Origin: Microbacterium esteraromaticum
GTDB lineage: Bacteria; Actinomycetota; Actinomycetes; Actinomycetales; Microbacteriaceae
Direction: 5' to 3'
NCBI RefSeq assembly: GCF_900163815.1
Contig: NZ_FUKO01000019.1
Coordinates: forward strand, 1-64,000
DNA: 64,000 nt
Shown: positions 15,365-25,880 of the stretch, piece after piece
Layout of the letters: every line of letters starts with the position of its first letter
How positions within the stretch are numbered: the first letter of the stretch is position 1
The notes under the pieces: model-generated
Databases searched by the model: none
What the model saw: the letters and a program-made list of their open reading frames with translations, nothing else
What the model was told of the DNA's origin: nothing
Position numbers and translations under genes: made by a program

Positions 15365-16331
15365 AGGTCATCTCCCTCTTGTCTCCGAGGATGCCCTGCG
15401 GGCGGTAGATCACGATAAGCATCAGTGCCACGCCGGCGAGGATCCACCGCACGATCTCGGCCTGAGACGCCGACATCGGCAGGAAGCCCGCCGAGGCCAT
15501 CTGCGGCAGCAGATTGCCGAGGAAGGCGAAGAGCACCCAGAACAGCACGGCACCGAGCGTCGGCCCGAGAACGGTCGCCGCACCTCCGAGGAGAAGCACC
15601 GTCCACAGGAAGAACGTCAGCGATGTCGAGTAGCTGCCGGGCACGACCGCCGAGGGGAGCACGAAGATGATTCCACCGGCTGCGCCGATGACGCCGCCGA
15701 TGACCAGCGACTGCATCTTGTAGGCGAAGACGTTCTTGCCGAGCGAGCGCACAGCATCCTCGTCTTCGCGAATGCCCTTGAGTACCCGGCCCCATGGGCT
15801 GCGCATCAGCGCCCAGACGAGCAGGATGGCGATCACCAGCAGGATCAGGCCGAACACGCGGTTCCACAGCTCGGTCGCGTTGTACGTCCACGGGCCGAAC
15901 CCGTACATCCCTTCCGGGAACGGGTTGGCGTCGCGGAAGCTCGCGTGATAGCCCGTGCGACCGCCGGCAGCGCCCGTCACGTCTTCGAAGAGGCGGGTGA
16001 GGAACAGCAACCGCACGACTTCAGCCGCCGCGATGGTCGCGATGGCGAGATAGTCGGCTCGGAGCCGAAGAGTCGGGATGCCGAGCAGCAGTGCCAGTAC
16101 CGCGCCGCCGATGAGACCGACGAGCATGCCAATCCACCAGGGGGCGCCGAAGGTGAGCACCGTGATCGAGTAGCCGTACGCGCCGACGGCCATGAATGCC
16201 GCCATACCGAAGTTCAGCAGACCCGCGTAGCCGAAGTGCACGGCGAGACCGGTGGCCGCCAGGGCGTAGGCGATGGTGACCGGGCTGAAGATATAGGCGG
16301 CGGTGTTGCCGAAGATCGATCCGAAGTCCAT
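15354..16331 (-). CDS. livM: Branched-chain amino acid ABC transporter permease LivM
   Basis: This 325-residue permease has about eight to nine hydrophobic helices. The segment YAGLLNFGMAAFMAVGAYGYS and the cytoplasmic coupling segment WGRVLKGIREDEDAVRSLGK are typical of LivM. It begins three bases after livH ends and overlaps livG, so all four genes are coupled. LivM forms the inner-membrane channel with LivH. Confidence 0.92.
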   Translation of the reverse strand: MDFGSIFGNTAAYIFSPVTIAYALAATGLAVHFGYAGLLNFGMAAFMAVGAYGYSITVLTFGAPWWIGMLVGLIGGAVLALLLGIPTLRLRADYLAIATIAAAEVVRLLFLTRLFEDVTGAAGGRTGYHASFRDANPFPEGMYGFGPWTYNATELWNRVFGLILLVIAILLVWALMRSPWGRVLKGIREDEDAVRSLGKNVFAYKMQSLVIGGVIGAAGGIIFVLPSAVVPGSYSTSLTFFLWTVLLLGGAATVLGPTLGAVLFWVLFAFLGNLLPQMASAGFLPMSASQAEIVRWILAGVALMLIVIYRPQGILGDKREMTFVK

Positions 16332-16334
16332 GCG

Positions 16335-17687
16335 TCAGCCCAGCCTTTCTTTTCGCCCGAGCAGTCCTTGCGGCCTGACCAGCAGGATGAGGATCAGCGC
16401 GACGAGCGCGGTCGCGTACTTGAGGTCGGAGGGGACTCCGAGCAGCGTCGACACCTCGACAGCTACGCCGACGATGATCGATCCGATCAGAGCGCCGATC
16501 GCCGAGCCGAGCCCGCCGAGAGTGATCGCGGTGAAGATGAGCAGCAGCATCTGCATGCCCATGTCCCACTTCACACCGGGGCGGAAGTAGGCCCACAGGA
16601 TGCCGGACAGCGCCGCGAGAACACCGGCGATGATCCAGACGATGCGCACGACCTTGTCGACGTCAATGCCCGACGCCGCCGCGAGCTGCGGGTTGTCGGA
16701 GATGGCCCGGGTGGCCTTGCCGATGCGCGTGCGGGTGAGGAAGAAGGCCATGCCGAGGATCGCGACGAGGCTGATGGCCATGCCGATCAGGTCGATGTAC
16801 GACAGGGTGATCGGGCCGAACTGCATCGGCGTCGGGCTGGCCCCGGGGAGCTGGTGCGTGTCACCGCCGACCATGTACTGCAGTGCATACCTCAGCGCGA
16901 GCGAGAGGCCGATGCTCACGATCAAGAGCTGAACGATGCCCAGCCCGCGTCGGCGCAGGGGGCGCCAGATGCCGGCATCCATCGCCCAGCCCAGCACTCC
17001 GCCGCCGATGACGGCGGCGATGATGCCGAGCCACAGTGGCAGCTGCCAGAACGAGGTGAAGAGCACGACGACGATGCCGCCCCATGTCACCATCTCGCCG
17101 TGCGCGAAGTTCGACAGCCTGGTCGTGCCGTAGATGAGGGCCGCGCCCATGGCGGCGAGGCCGAGCAGCAGGCCGAAGTTGATGCCGCCGATCGTTCGGG
17201 AGATCAGTTGGTCGACGAACGACGTGGTCACGCGCTCGCCCTGGCCGAGGAACAGGTTGACGATCTTCTTGCCCGTCAACCCGAATTCTGCCTCGAACGA
17301 TCCGCTGGTCCCCTCGACGGGTGTGACGCCTTCGGGCAGCTTGGAGGCATCGACGATCACGCCGTCAGGCAGCGAGTCCTCGTCGATCGCGATCGTGTAC
17401 TTTTCCTTCTCCGGAACGTAGAGGCGCCATTTGCCGTCGGCGCTCGTCTCGGTCTTGGCATCGAAGCCATGGCCCTCGACCGAGAGGCCGACGCCGTCGA
17501 TCGGCTTCCCCTCGAAGGTGATGTTGCCACCGAAGTAGTAGTCGGTGATCTCTTGGCCGTCATCTGTCGTGTCGGCAATCGCGGCCCCGGCGGGTATGCC
17601 GAGCACCATGAAGATGGCTGCGAGCGCTGCGAACAGCGCCATCAGCCCATTCCGAGGACGCCGAAGCGTCATTGATCTAAGTCCCAC
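16335..17687 (-). CDS. livH: Branched-chain amino acid ABC permease LivH with extra N-terminal domain
   Basis: This 450-residue protein is longer than a typical LivH of about 290. The GTG at 17687 has GGAGG four bases upstream; an ATG at 17672 lacks a well-placed site. Residues 1-37 look like a signal peptide. Residues about 45-150 form an added soluble beta-sandwich-like domain (NITFEGKPIDGVGLSVEG, TSADGKWRLYVP), like carboxypeptidase-regulatory or PEGA-type domains. The permease core begins near 157, with LIYGTTRLSNFAHGEM and the coupling helix IGKATRAISDNPQLAAASGI. The extra domain would face outside and might dock the lipoprotein. It shares the 17688-17896 region with guaB. Confidence 0.88.
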   Translation of the reverse strand: MGLRSMTLRRPRNGLMALFAALAAIFMVLGIPAGAAIADTTDDGQEITDYYFGGNITFEGKPIDGVGLSVEGHGFDAKTETSADGKWRLYVPEKEKYTIAIDEDSLPDGVIVDASKLPEGVTPVEGTSGSFEAEFGLTGKKIVNLFLGQGERVTTSFVDQLISRTIGGINFGLLLGLAAMGAALIYGTTRLSNFAHGEMVTWGGIVVVLFTSFWQLPLWLGIIAAVIGGGVLGWAMDAGIWRPLRRRGLGIVQLLIVSIGLSLALRYALQYMVGGDTHQLPGASPTPMQFGPITLSYIDLIGMAISLVAILGMAFFLTRTRIGKATRAISDNPQLAAASGIDVDKVVRIVWIIAGVLAALSGILWAYFRPGVKWDMGMQMLLLIFTAITLGGLGSAIGALIGSIIVGVAVEVSTLLGVPSDLKYATALVALILILLVRPQGLLGRKERLG

Positions 17688-17710
17688 GCATCCTCCACAT
17701 TGAGTGCCCT

Positions 17711-17734
17711 CGAACGACCTCGGGGAGTCGTTCG
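17711..17734. other. Short inverted repeat in the livH-guaB intergenic region
   Basis: CGAACGAC (17711-17718) and GTCGTTCG (17727-17734) form an 8-bp dyad with an 8-base gap, 24 bp upstream of the livH start. It could be an operator for livH or a small hairpin. The rest of this 209-bp region shows a possible guaB -10 box at 17858-17863 (TAGAAT). Confidence 0.35.
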
Positions 17735-17860
17735 GTCATGGACGTCGGATTGAGCGTATCCCGGAGAGGGCCCGAAAGGCATCATCCGTGGCCGGATTGA
17801 AATGCCGGGTGTGTCTCGCTGTCAGCGTTCCCGGAATACATAGAGGGTCTGCACGCTTAG

Positions 17861-19399
<1,539 letters not shown>

Positions 19400-19417
19400 C
19401 CGCGCTGAATCGACAGT

Positions 19418-19454
19418 TCGGCCCGGCATCCGCACAAACGGAATGCCGGGCCGA
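19418..19454. terminator. Terminator after guaB
   Basis: A 12-bp GC-rich stem (19418-19429 with 19443-19454) continues into a 4-bp inner stem across a one-base bulge (19429-19432 with 19439-19442). TTGTATT follows on the right, giving a short T-run for guaB. It may also end the convergent gene at 19477. Confidence 0.8.
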
Positions 19455-19476
19455 CTTGTATTCGTGCTGCAGTGGA

Positions 19477-19872
19477 TCAGCCGCCGCAGGTGTAGGTGAC
19501 CCCGCCCTGCTGCCAGACCCCGGGCCCGAGGTCGGCGCAGACTCCCAACAGCGTGGAGAACGTGATGATCGCCCCCACGACGAGCGCGATGATCACAATC
19601 GTGATCAGGGCGCCAACGATGATGCCAGCCAGGGCGATGCCGGTCTTGCCGCCGTTCTTGCGCAGCTTCACGAAGGCCACGATGCTGAGGATCAGCCCGA
19701 TCGGTGCCGCCAGGAAGGCGAGCACGAGCCCGACGATGCCGAGCGTGGCGCCCGGCGTGGGCGGTGCCGACGCGGGGTAGGCCGCGGGGCCGGGATAGGG
19801 TGCTGGGCCGCCGGTCGGCTGACCCGCAGAGTGCGGCGAGGGGGCGCCCGGCCCGGATTCTGGGTGTGACAT
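19477..19872 (-). CDS. DUF4190-like small membrane protein
   Basis: This 131-residue protein has a Pro/Gly/Ala-rich N-terminus of about 40 residues. Two hydrophobic helices follow: ATLGIVGLVLAFLAAPIGLI with the joining segment FVKLRKNGGKTG, and GIALAGIIVGALITIVIIAL. The turn between them fits the DUF4190 pattern. It ends with two cysteines in a polar, probably external tail (GVCADLGPG, VTYTCGG) that could form a disulfide. The start has AAAGGAG. The function is unknown; such proteins are common in actinobacterial membranes. Confidence 0.8.
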   Translation of the reverse strand: MSHPESGPGAPSPHSAGQPTGGPAPYPGPAAYPASAPPTPGATLGIVGLVLAFLAAPIGLILSIVAFVKLRKNGGKTGIALAGIIVGALITIVIIALVVGAIITFSTLLGVCADLGPGVWQQGGVTYTCGG

Positions 19873-20146
19873 GGTTGCTCCTTTGCGTCAGAGACCGACA
19901 ATAGCGCGACAGCGCGCCGAGCCTCGCGCACCCGCCGACAATTCACCAGACCGTTGCGATTCGCCCTCTGCGGCTTCACCTGCCCCGGTTCACGTGGCGC
20001 ACATTGTCGCTTCAGCGGGTGGGATGCGGCCATTCGGGGCACCTGAGCGGCGCGGGGAGGGGGCCTTGCGTCGGCATGTGACGGGCTGTTGCCTCGCGTG
20101 ACGGTGGTGGGTGCGCAGCATCCGTCCGCGCGGCTACGTTCGCCGC

Positions 20147-20713
20147 ATGACACTTCTCAACGATCAGCTCATCACCATCGCCGATGTCACCGCCAGCGAG
20201 CGCGCGCAGCGCCTTGATGACGCGGGAACCGTGTGGAACGAGCGCATCGCTCGCGACGCCGGCAACGCCCAGTTGACGTACAAGGTCACCGGCCGCGGCG
20301 TCGGATCGGTGGGCACCGAGATCCGGTCGGGCCGACACCGCTTCCTCGTCGACGAGCCGGCAGCCCTCGCCGGAGACGACGCGGCCGCGAGCCCCGTCGA
20401 ATACGCCCTCGGTGCCCTCATCTCCTGTCAGGTGGTCGTATTCCGTCTGTATGCCCAGGCGCTCGGCCTCACGATCGACGACATCGAAGTGAGTGCAGAG
20501 GGCGACCTCGACGTGCGCAAGCTCTTCGGCATCGATGAGACCGGCCGGGCAGGATTCCACGACGTGCGCGTGCGAGTCGACATCGCGGGGCCCAACACCG
20601 CAGCGGAATACGATCGTCTGCGCGCGGTCGTCGAGGAGCACTGCCCGGTGCTCGACTTGTTCGCCAACACGGTGCCCGTCACCGGCTCTCTGGTACCCGC
20701 GCCAGATCTGTGA
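20147..20713 (+). CDS. OsmC/Ohr-family protein
   Basis: This 188-residue protein is an OsmC-fold member. The first conserved Cys is in LGALISCQVVVFRLYAQ and the second in VVEEHCPVLDLFANT; together they are the usual redox pair of hydroperoxide-reducing OsmC proteins. The start at 20147 is chosen because the upstream 12 codons are Arg-rich and lie outside the family pattern. The 274 bp between the divergent DUF4190-like gene and this one show no recognisable site. It is probably a detoxification protein for organic peroxides, though general OsmC members can have other thiol chemistry. Confidence 0.88.
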   Translation: MTLLNDQLITIADVTASERAQRLDDAGTVWNERIARDAGNAQLTYKVTGRGVGSVGTEIRSGRHRFLVDEPAALAGDDAAASPVEYALGALISCQVVVFRLYAQALGLTIDDIEVSAEGDLDVRKLFGIDETGRAGFHDVRVRVDIAGPNTAAEYDRLRAVVEEHCPVLDLFANTVPVTGSLVPAPDL

Positions 20714-20735
20714 GCACGCCACTAGAGTGAGCCGC

Positions 20736-22088
20736 ATGGATGCAGCGTCGAAGCTCTCTCGCGGTCAGGTCACCCGGTACGCCATCGGGTCTCTGGGCAC
20801 GGGCGGATTCTCGACACTGCCCGGTCTCGTGCTCGTCTACTACCTGACCGACTCGCTGGGAGTGACCGCGCTCGCCGCCGGCATCATCGTCACCGCCGCC
20901 AAGATCTGGGATGTGCTGATCGACCCCGTCATCGGCGGGATCAGCGACCGAGCCTTCGGCAGAACGGGCACGCGGCGCGGGCTGATGGTCATCGGTGCGC
21001 TCGGCCTGCCGATCGCGTTCGTGCTGACCTTCGCGGTGCCGGGTGGAATCGGCGATCTCGCCTCCGCCCTCTGGGTGCTCGTCGCGTTCATGCTCGCAGC
21101 GACATGCTTCAGCCTGTTCCAGGTGCCGTACATCGCACTGCCCGCCGAATTGACCAGCGATTACCGCGAGCGCACGCGCCTGCTCACGTGGCGGGTCGTC
21201 CTGCTCACGATCGCCATCCTGCTGTTCGGCGCCGGCGGCCCAGAGATCCGCGCGCTCTTCCCCGATGACCCACGGCTCGGCTACCTCGTGATGGCGATCG
21301 CCGCCGCCGTGGTGCTCGGAGTCGGTCTGTACGTCGCATCCACAGTGGCGCCGCAGCGCCCCCTGCTGCCCGTGCGGCCCGGCGCGTCGATCGCCACGCA
21401 CTATCGCGACGGCATCGCGGTGCTGCGAAAGAACCAGCCGTTCCGTGCGCTGCTGGGCACTTTCATGCTGCAGGGGCTCGCCACGGGGCTCATGCTCGCC
21501 GCCGCACAGTACGTCGCCCGCTGGATCCTGCACGACGAGACAGCGGTGACGCAGCTGTTCGTCGCGCTGATCGCCCCCGCCGTGCTCATGGCGCCGGTGT
21601 GGAAGCGCATCGCCGACCGCATCGGCAAAGAGCGCGCGTTCCGCCTGGCATCCGCCGCATTCCTCGTGGCGACGGTCGCGCTGGCAGTCATGGTGTGGGC
21701 ACCCGGCTGGTGGATCGTCGCGCCGGTCGCGCTCGCCGGTTCCGCCTACGCCGGCATGCAGACCCTGCCGATGGCAATGCTGCCCGACCTCATCGCCCAC
21801 GATCACACGAAGGTCGGCGGCGACAACCGCTCGGGTGTATTCAGTGGAGTGTGGACCGCGGGGGAGACAACCGGAATGGCACTGGGATCGACCGTGCTCG
21901 CGATCGTGCTGGCATCAACCGGTTACATCGAGACGACAGCGGGGGTCGAGGTCATCCAGCCGAATCTCGCCGTGAGCGGCATCGCGGTGTCGTTCAGCAT
22001 CCTCCCTGCCGCGCTCATGCTGCTGAGCCTGGTCACGCTCTCGCGCTATCGCCTGCGCGAGCACGACATCATCGGGACGTCGACGTGA
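20736..22088 (+). CDS. MFS transporter, GPH/MelB-like
   Basis: This 450-residue protein has twelve probable helices. The signature DPVIGGISDRAFGRTGTRRG between helices 2 and 3 is typical of the glycoside-pentoside-hexuronide:cation symporter branch. A second half carries WKRIADRIGKERAF in the equivalent loop. It starts at ATG 20736, 22 bp after osmC. The stop overlaps the GTG of the following PLP enzyme (GTGA), which implies coupled expression and perhaps uptake or export of that enzyme's substrate or product. The substrate is not known. Confidence 0.88.
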   Translation: MDAASKLSRGQVTRYAIGSLGTGGFSTLPGLVLVYYLTDSLGVTALAAGIIVTAAKIWDVLIDPVIGGISDRAFGRTGTRRGLMVIGALGLPIAFVLTFAVPGGIGDLASALWVLVAFMLAATCFSLFQVPYIALPAELTSDYRERTRLLTWRVVLLTIAILLFGAGGPEIRALFPDDPRLGYLVMAIAAAVVLGVGLYVASTVAPQRPLLPVRPGASIATHYRDGIAVLRKNQPFRALLGTFMLQGLATGLMLAAAQYVARWILHDETAVTQLFVALIAPAVLMAPVWKRIADRIGKERAFRLASAAFLVATVALAVMVWAPGWWIVAPVALAGSAYAGMQTLPMAMLPDLIAHDHTKVGGDNRSGVFSGVWTAGETTGMALGSTVLAIVLASTGYIETTAGVEVIQPNLAVSGIAVSFSILPAALMLLSLVTLSRYRLREHDIIGTST

Positions 22089-23536
22089 CCGATGTTCTCG
22101 AGCGGCTGCGCCGATTGCGCGCCGACGACGCACCCACCCACGGCGGCCATGTGCTGTCGTATGTCTACGACTCCGGGCGCCCGGAACTCGACGAGCTGGC
22201 GGACGCTGCGGCACAGCTCGCCCGCCCGCTCAACGGCCTCGACCCGACCGTCTTCCCATCGATCGCCGCGATGGAACGCGATCTCATCGGCTTCGCGAAG
22301 CGGATGCTGCACGGCGGCCGCGCTATCATCGGCTCCATCACCAGCGGCGGCACCGAGAGCTGCCTGCTGGCGGTGAAAGTGGCGCGCGATCTCTGGCGCG
22401 AAGCGCACCCGGAGGCGGCAGGCCTGCGGCCGCGCCTGGTCGGCCCGTCGACCGTCCATGCGGCGTTCCAGAAGGCTGCGCTGCTGTTCGACCTCGAGTG
22501 GGACCCGGTGCCGTGCGCGCCGGATGGCACCGTCGACCCGGCTGACGTGGTCGCGCGGATGGATGCCGACGTCGCGATGATCGTCGTCTCGGCACCCGCG
22601 TATCCGACCGGCGTGCTCGATCCCGTGCGGCAGGTCGCTGCGGCGGCGTTCGAGCGAGGCATCCCGTGCCACGTCGATGCCTGTTTCGGTGGTTTCGTGC
22701 TGCCGTGGTGGCCGGGGCTGCCGCGCTGGGACTTCCGTGTCCGCGGCGTCACCAGCATCTCGGCAGATCTGCATAAATTCGGGTACGCGCCCAAGGGCGT
22801 CTCGGTGCTGCTGCACCGCGGTCGACGACGTCGGCGTGCACAGTTCTTCGCGACCACGCGCTGGGCCGGCTACCCGGTGGTGAACCCGACACTGCTCGGC
22901 TCGAGGTCTGCATCCCCCCTCGCAGCAGCCTGGGCCATCACTCAGCATCTCGGCGACAGCGGCTACGCCGAGCTCACCGCCTCGATTCATCGCACCGCGA
23001 CGGCCGTTCGTGCGACCATCGCCGAGATCACCGGGCTGACGGTGCTGGGCGACCCGGTCGGGCCCGCGATCGCGGTCATCGCCGACGAGTCAGTGCCGGA
23101 AGCAGACCGCGTCGACCCGCACCGGCTGGCAGATGCTCTGGTCGCGTACGGCTGGAAGATCCAGCATCAGCCAGGATTCGTGCAGACCGATGGGGTGCGT
23201 CTGCCGCACAGCGCGCACCTCACGCTCACCCCCGCGCTCGAGCAGGGGATCGAGCAGTTCACCGGCGCGCTGGCGGCAGCATCCGATTCTGTGCGGGGAG
23301 TGCCCCGTGCCGATGCCCGCGCGCTCGCCGCCTCGATGCGCGCGCTGGGGTACGGCGAGAACGGTCGTGTGCCCGGGCCGAAGGCCGCTTGGACCCTGCT
23401 GAAGCTGGCGGGAGCGGCCAAGGTCTCGGCCGATCAGCCGCTGGCGACCCTGATGGCGCTCATCGAGCAGCTGCCTGCACCGGTCGCCGAGGCGCTGCTG
23501 TCTGAGCTGCTTGCCCGGCTGTCCGACCCGCGCTGA
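22085..23536 (+). CDS. PLP-dependent decarboxylase/lyase-like enzyme
   Basis: The real start is the GTG overlapping the MFS stop, giving 483 residues. It is a fold-type I PLP enzyme of the group II decarboxylase / sphingosine-phosphate-lyase-like branch. SGGTESCLLAVKVARD binds the cofactor phosphate, HVDACFGGF holds the Asp that contacts the pyridine ring, and SADLHKFGYAPKG contains the Schiff-base Lys (residue 231). The C-terminal 100 residues are helical. Substrate options include amino acids or sphingoid-type aldehydes. The coupled transporter hints at a transported substrate, but neither is identified. Confidence 0.85.
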   Translation: MTDVLERLRRLRADDAPTHGGHVLSYVYDSGRPELDELADAAAQLARPLNGLDPTVFPSIAAMERDLIGFAKRMLHGGRAIIGSITSGGTESCLLAVKVARDLWREAHPEAAGLRPRLVGPSTVHAAFQKAALLFDLEWDPVPCAPDGTVDPADVVARMDADVAMIVVSAPAYPTGVLDPVRQVAAAAFERGIPCHVDACFGGFVLPWWPGLPRWDFRVRGVTSISADLHKFGYAPKGVSVLLHRGRRRRRAQFFATTRWAGYPVVNPTLLGSRSASPLAAAWAITQHLGDSGYAELTASIHRTATAVRATIAEITGLTVLGDPVGPAIAVIADESVPEADRVDPHRLADALVAYGWKIQHQPGFVQTDGVRLPHSAHLTLTPALEQGIEQFTGALAAASDSVRGVPRADARALAASMRALGYGENGRVPGPKAAWTLLKLAGAAKVSADQPLATLMALIEQLPAPVAEALLSELLARLSDPR

Positions 23537-23603
23537 GCGGCACCCTCGCACCTCATCGAGGGCAGGATGGTTGTCCACGACAGGGTGATTCCCCAGCATC
23601 CAT

Positions 23604-24688
23604 CCTGTTCTCGGCAAATGTCCTGTTCTCGGTGACGGCCTCGACGTCCGCGATCGAGGTGCAGGCGGGTCACCTCGCGAGGTGCAGTCCCTGCGCGACG
23701 GCATTGATGATGGTCTCCTGCACGTACACAGCGTCAAACATGACCTGCTGATAGTCGAAGCGCAGCACCGTGTATCCGAGCAGAGTCAGGCGGGCGTCCT
23801 GGCGCAGGTCGCGGCGGCGATCCTTCGCATCTCCATGGAACTTGAATCCATCCAGCTGCACCACCAGCCGGTTGCCGATCAGTGCGTCCACCTCGTGCCC
23901 GTCGATGCGAACTTGCTGGCGTACCTCGATACCGCAGCTGCGCGCGATGGCGAGGAAGCGGGTCTCGATGCCAGAGTCCGACAGGGTGCCGACCATCTCG
24001 AGCACGCTCCGCACTGCGGTGCTGTGCCAAGCCGTCCGGTGCAGCTGCGCCAGGGTCACCAGGCCCGTGCGCAGCGCGGATTCCCAGATCGCCGTCGCAT
24101 CCGGCGGCTCCAGGCAGCGCCCGACATGGAACAGCACGTTCAGAATCGGATCCTCCACAGTGAAGCGGGCGACCGGTGCCGGGCCGGGTGCCCAGTGCAG
24201 CACCCGGTCGGCCCCGCGGATCCGGGAGGATGTCGACGGCACGGCGAGGTGTGTGCGGGGGTCGTCGTTCGTCCAGAGTCCGAGCTGTTTGGCAGCCGAC
24301 ACACACGTCACCCGCCCACTCACGTCGGCGGCCGAGCGGTGCGCGGGTGAGCACTGCGGGGTGACCAGCCAGGATCTTCTGACCCGCTCGACGACGCCCG
24401 CATCGACCGCCTGGATCATTTCATGCTGCGTGTAGCCGGCGGCACGAAGGACGCGGCTGTGTGCGACGCCGCTGTGCCGCTGCATCCATGTGGTGAGGGG
24501 GACTTTCATGCCATACGACGATGCCCGCTCCCGGCATCCGCCGGACGTCACTTCGGCATGTTCTGGGGACAACTCATGACGATCTTCATCTGTGCAGGAC
24601 GAGTGGGCGTGATCGAGAACAGGATGATTGCCGCACACAGGACGGATGCCGCGAAGTTGACCTGTTCTCGTGAACGCGCCTGTTCTCG
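23604..24688. repeat. CCTGTTCTCG repeats flanking the DUF559 gene
   Basis: Exact CCTGTTCTCG copies occur at 23604-23613, 23622-23631, 24661-24670 and 24679-24688, and its complement at 24614-24623. Two copies lie beyond the 3' end of the DUF559 gene and three lie on its 5' side; both pairs are spaced 18 bp apart. Variants of GGATGATTGCC/GGGTGATTCCC accompany them on both sides. They may be footprints of a repeat family travelling with this gene type or regulatory sites. Confidence 0.6.
23670..24509 (-). CDS. DUF559 (Vsr-like) protein with AbiEi-like N-terminus
   Basis: This 279-residue protein starts at the ATG at 24509. Residues 1-60 look like the winged-helix antitoxin-type N-terminus seen in AbiEi-related proteins (VLRAAGYTQHEMIQAVDAG, VERVRRSWLV). 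The C-terminal 90 residues are a DUF559 domain of the Vsr-like PD-(D/E)XK fold: VDALIGNRLVVQLDGFKFH, then RRDLRQDARLTLLGYTVLRF. At the usual IEIDG motif the Glu is a Gln (VQLDG), so nuclease activity is uncertain. It stands alone between short repeats and converges on the PLP gene. Such genes are frequent, scattered and of unknown role in Microbacteriaceae. Confidence 0.78.
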   Translation of the reverse strand: MKVPLTTWMQRHSGVAHSRVLRAAGYTQHEMIQAVDAGVVERVRRSWLVTPQCSPAHRSAADVSGRVTCVSAAKQLGLWTNDDPRTHLAVPSTSSRIRGADRVLHWAPGPAPVARFTVEDPILNVLFHVGRCLEPPDATAIWESALRTGLVTLAQLHRTAWHSTAVRSVLEMVGTLSDSGIETRFLAIARSCGIEVRQQVRIDGHEVDALIGNRLVVQLDGFKFHGDAKDRRRDLRQDARLTLLGYTVLRFDYQQVMFDAVYVQETIINAVAQGLHLAR

Positions 24689-24755
24689 GGAGCGCGCTCG
24701 CCCAGGCGCCGCCCCAGCGCCGGACCTCATGACCCTCGGCGGGTAGGGTAGAAGG

Positions 24756-25880
24756 GTGAGCATGGACATCGAGATCGGCCGAGGCAAGCGCGCGCGTCGT
24801 GCCTACACTTTCGACGACATCGCGGTCGTTCCGTCGCGGCGCACCCGCAACCCTGAAGACGTCTCGACGGGGTGGACGATCGACGCGTTCTCGTTCGATA
24901 TCCCCGTGCTCGGCGCGCCGATGGACTCGGTGGTCAGCCCGAAGACGGCGATCATGCTGGGCCAGCTCGGCGGCCTCGGCGTGCTCGATCTCGAGGGACT
25001 GTGGACCCGTTACGAAGACCCGCAGCCGCTGCTCGACGAGATCGCTGCGCTTCCCATGCAGAGCGCGACCGTGCGCATGCAGCAGCTGTACTCCGAACCG
25101 ATCAAGCCCGAGCTCATCAAGCAGCGCCTCGCCGAGATCCGCGAGGCGGGCGTCACCGTCGCAGGTTCCCTCACCCCGCAGCGCACGCAGGAGCTCTACG
25201 AGACCGTTGTCGCCGCCGGTGTCGACCTCTTCGTCATCCGCGGCACCACGGTCTCGGCCGAGCACGTCTCCAGTGTGACCGAGCCACTGAACCTCAAGAA
25301 GTTCATCTACGACCTCGATGTGCCGGTCATCGTCGGCGGTGCCTCCACGTACACCGCCGCCCTGCACCTCATGCGCACCGGCGCCGCCGGCGTGCTCGTC
25401 GGCTTCGGCGGGGGAGCGGCTTCCACCACGCGCGTCACCCTCGGCATCCACGCGCCGATGGCCACCGCTGTCTCAGACGTCGCCGCTGCGCGCCGCGACT
25501 ACCTCGACGAGTCCGGCGGCCGCTACGTGCATGTGATCGCCGATGGCGGCGTCGGCACGTCCGGAGACATGGTCAAGGCGCTCGCCATGGGGGCGGATGC
25601 CGTGATGCTCGGCGTCGCGCTCGCCCGCGCCACCGATGCGCCGGGCCAGGGCTTCCACTGGGGCGCCGAGGCGCACCACCCGCAGCTTCCGCGCGGACGC
25701 CGCGTATCGGTGCACGGCGTCGGCAACCTCGAGGAGATCCTCTACGGACCGGCCCCGGTCGCCGACGGCACGGCGAACCTGATCGGTGCACTGCGCAAAT
25801 CGATGGCCACAACCGGATACTCCGACCTCAAGGAGTTCCAGCGGGTCGAGGTCGTGCTCGCCCCGTACGAGCTGGGATGA
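24756..25880 (+). CDS. guaB3: GuaB3-family IMP-dehydrogenase-related protein lacking the catalytic Cys
   Basis: This protein of 374 residues (GTG at 24756; ATG at 24762 also possible) is a barrel-only IMPDH relative without CBS domains. RRAYTFDDIAVVPSRRTR replaces the GuaB N-terminus, and [27 protein letters not shown] is the conserved nucleotide-phosphate site. At the catalytic loop, where guaB in this window has GPGSICTTR, it reads GFGGGAASTTR, with Ser223 (codon tcc at 25422) in place of the active-site Cys. Normal IMP dehydrogenation is therefore doubtful. The gene is coupled to the SURF1 gene by an ATGA overlap. Confidence 0.88.
   Translation: MSMDIEIGRGKRARRAYTFDDIAVVPSRRTRNPEDVSTGWTIDAFSFDIPVLGAPMDSVVSPKTAIMLGQLGGLGVLDLEGLWTRYEDPQPLLDEIAALPMQSATVRMQQLYSEPIKPELIKQRLAEIREAGVTVAGSLTPQRTQELYETVVAAGVDLFVIRGTTVSAEHVSSVTEPLNLKKFIYDLDVPVIVGGASTYTAALHLMRTGAAGVLVGFGGGAASTTRVTLGIHAPMATAVSDVAAARRDYLDESGGRYVHVIADGGVGTSGDMVKALAMGADAVMLGVALARATDAPGQGFHWGAEAHHPQLPRGRRVSVHGVGNLEEILYGPAPVADGTANLIGALRKSMATTGYSDLKEFQRVEVVLAPYELG

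Noticed and set aside
15333..17675. 780-codon open frame on the + strand opposite livGMH
   Set aside because: The livGMH frames have clear motifs and coupled starts. The antisense product is a charged His/Asp/Glu-rich shadow.
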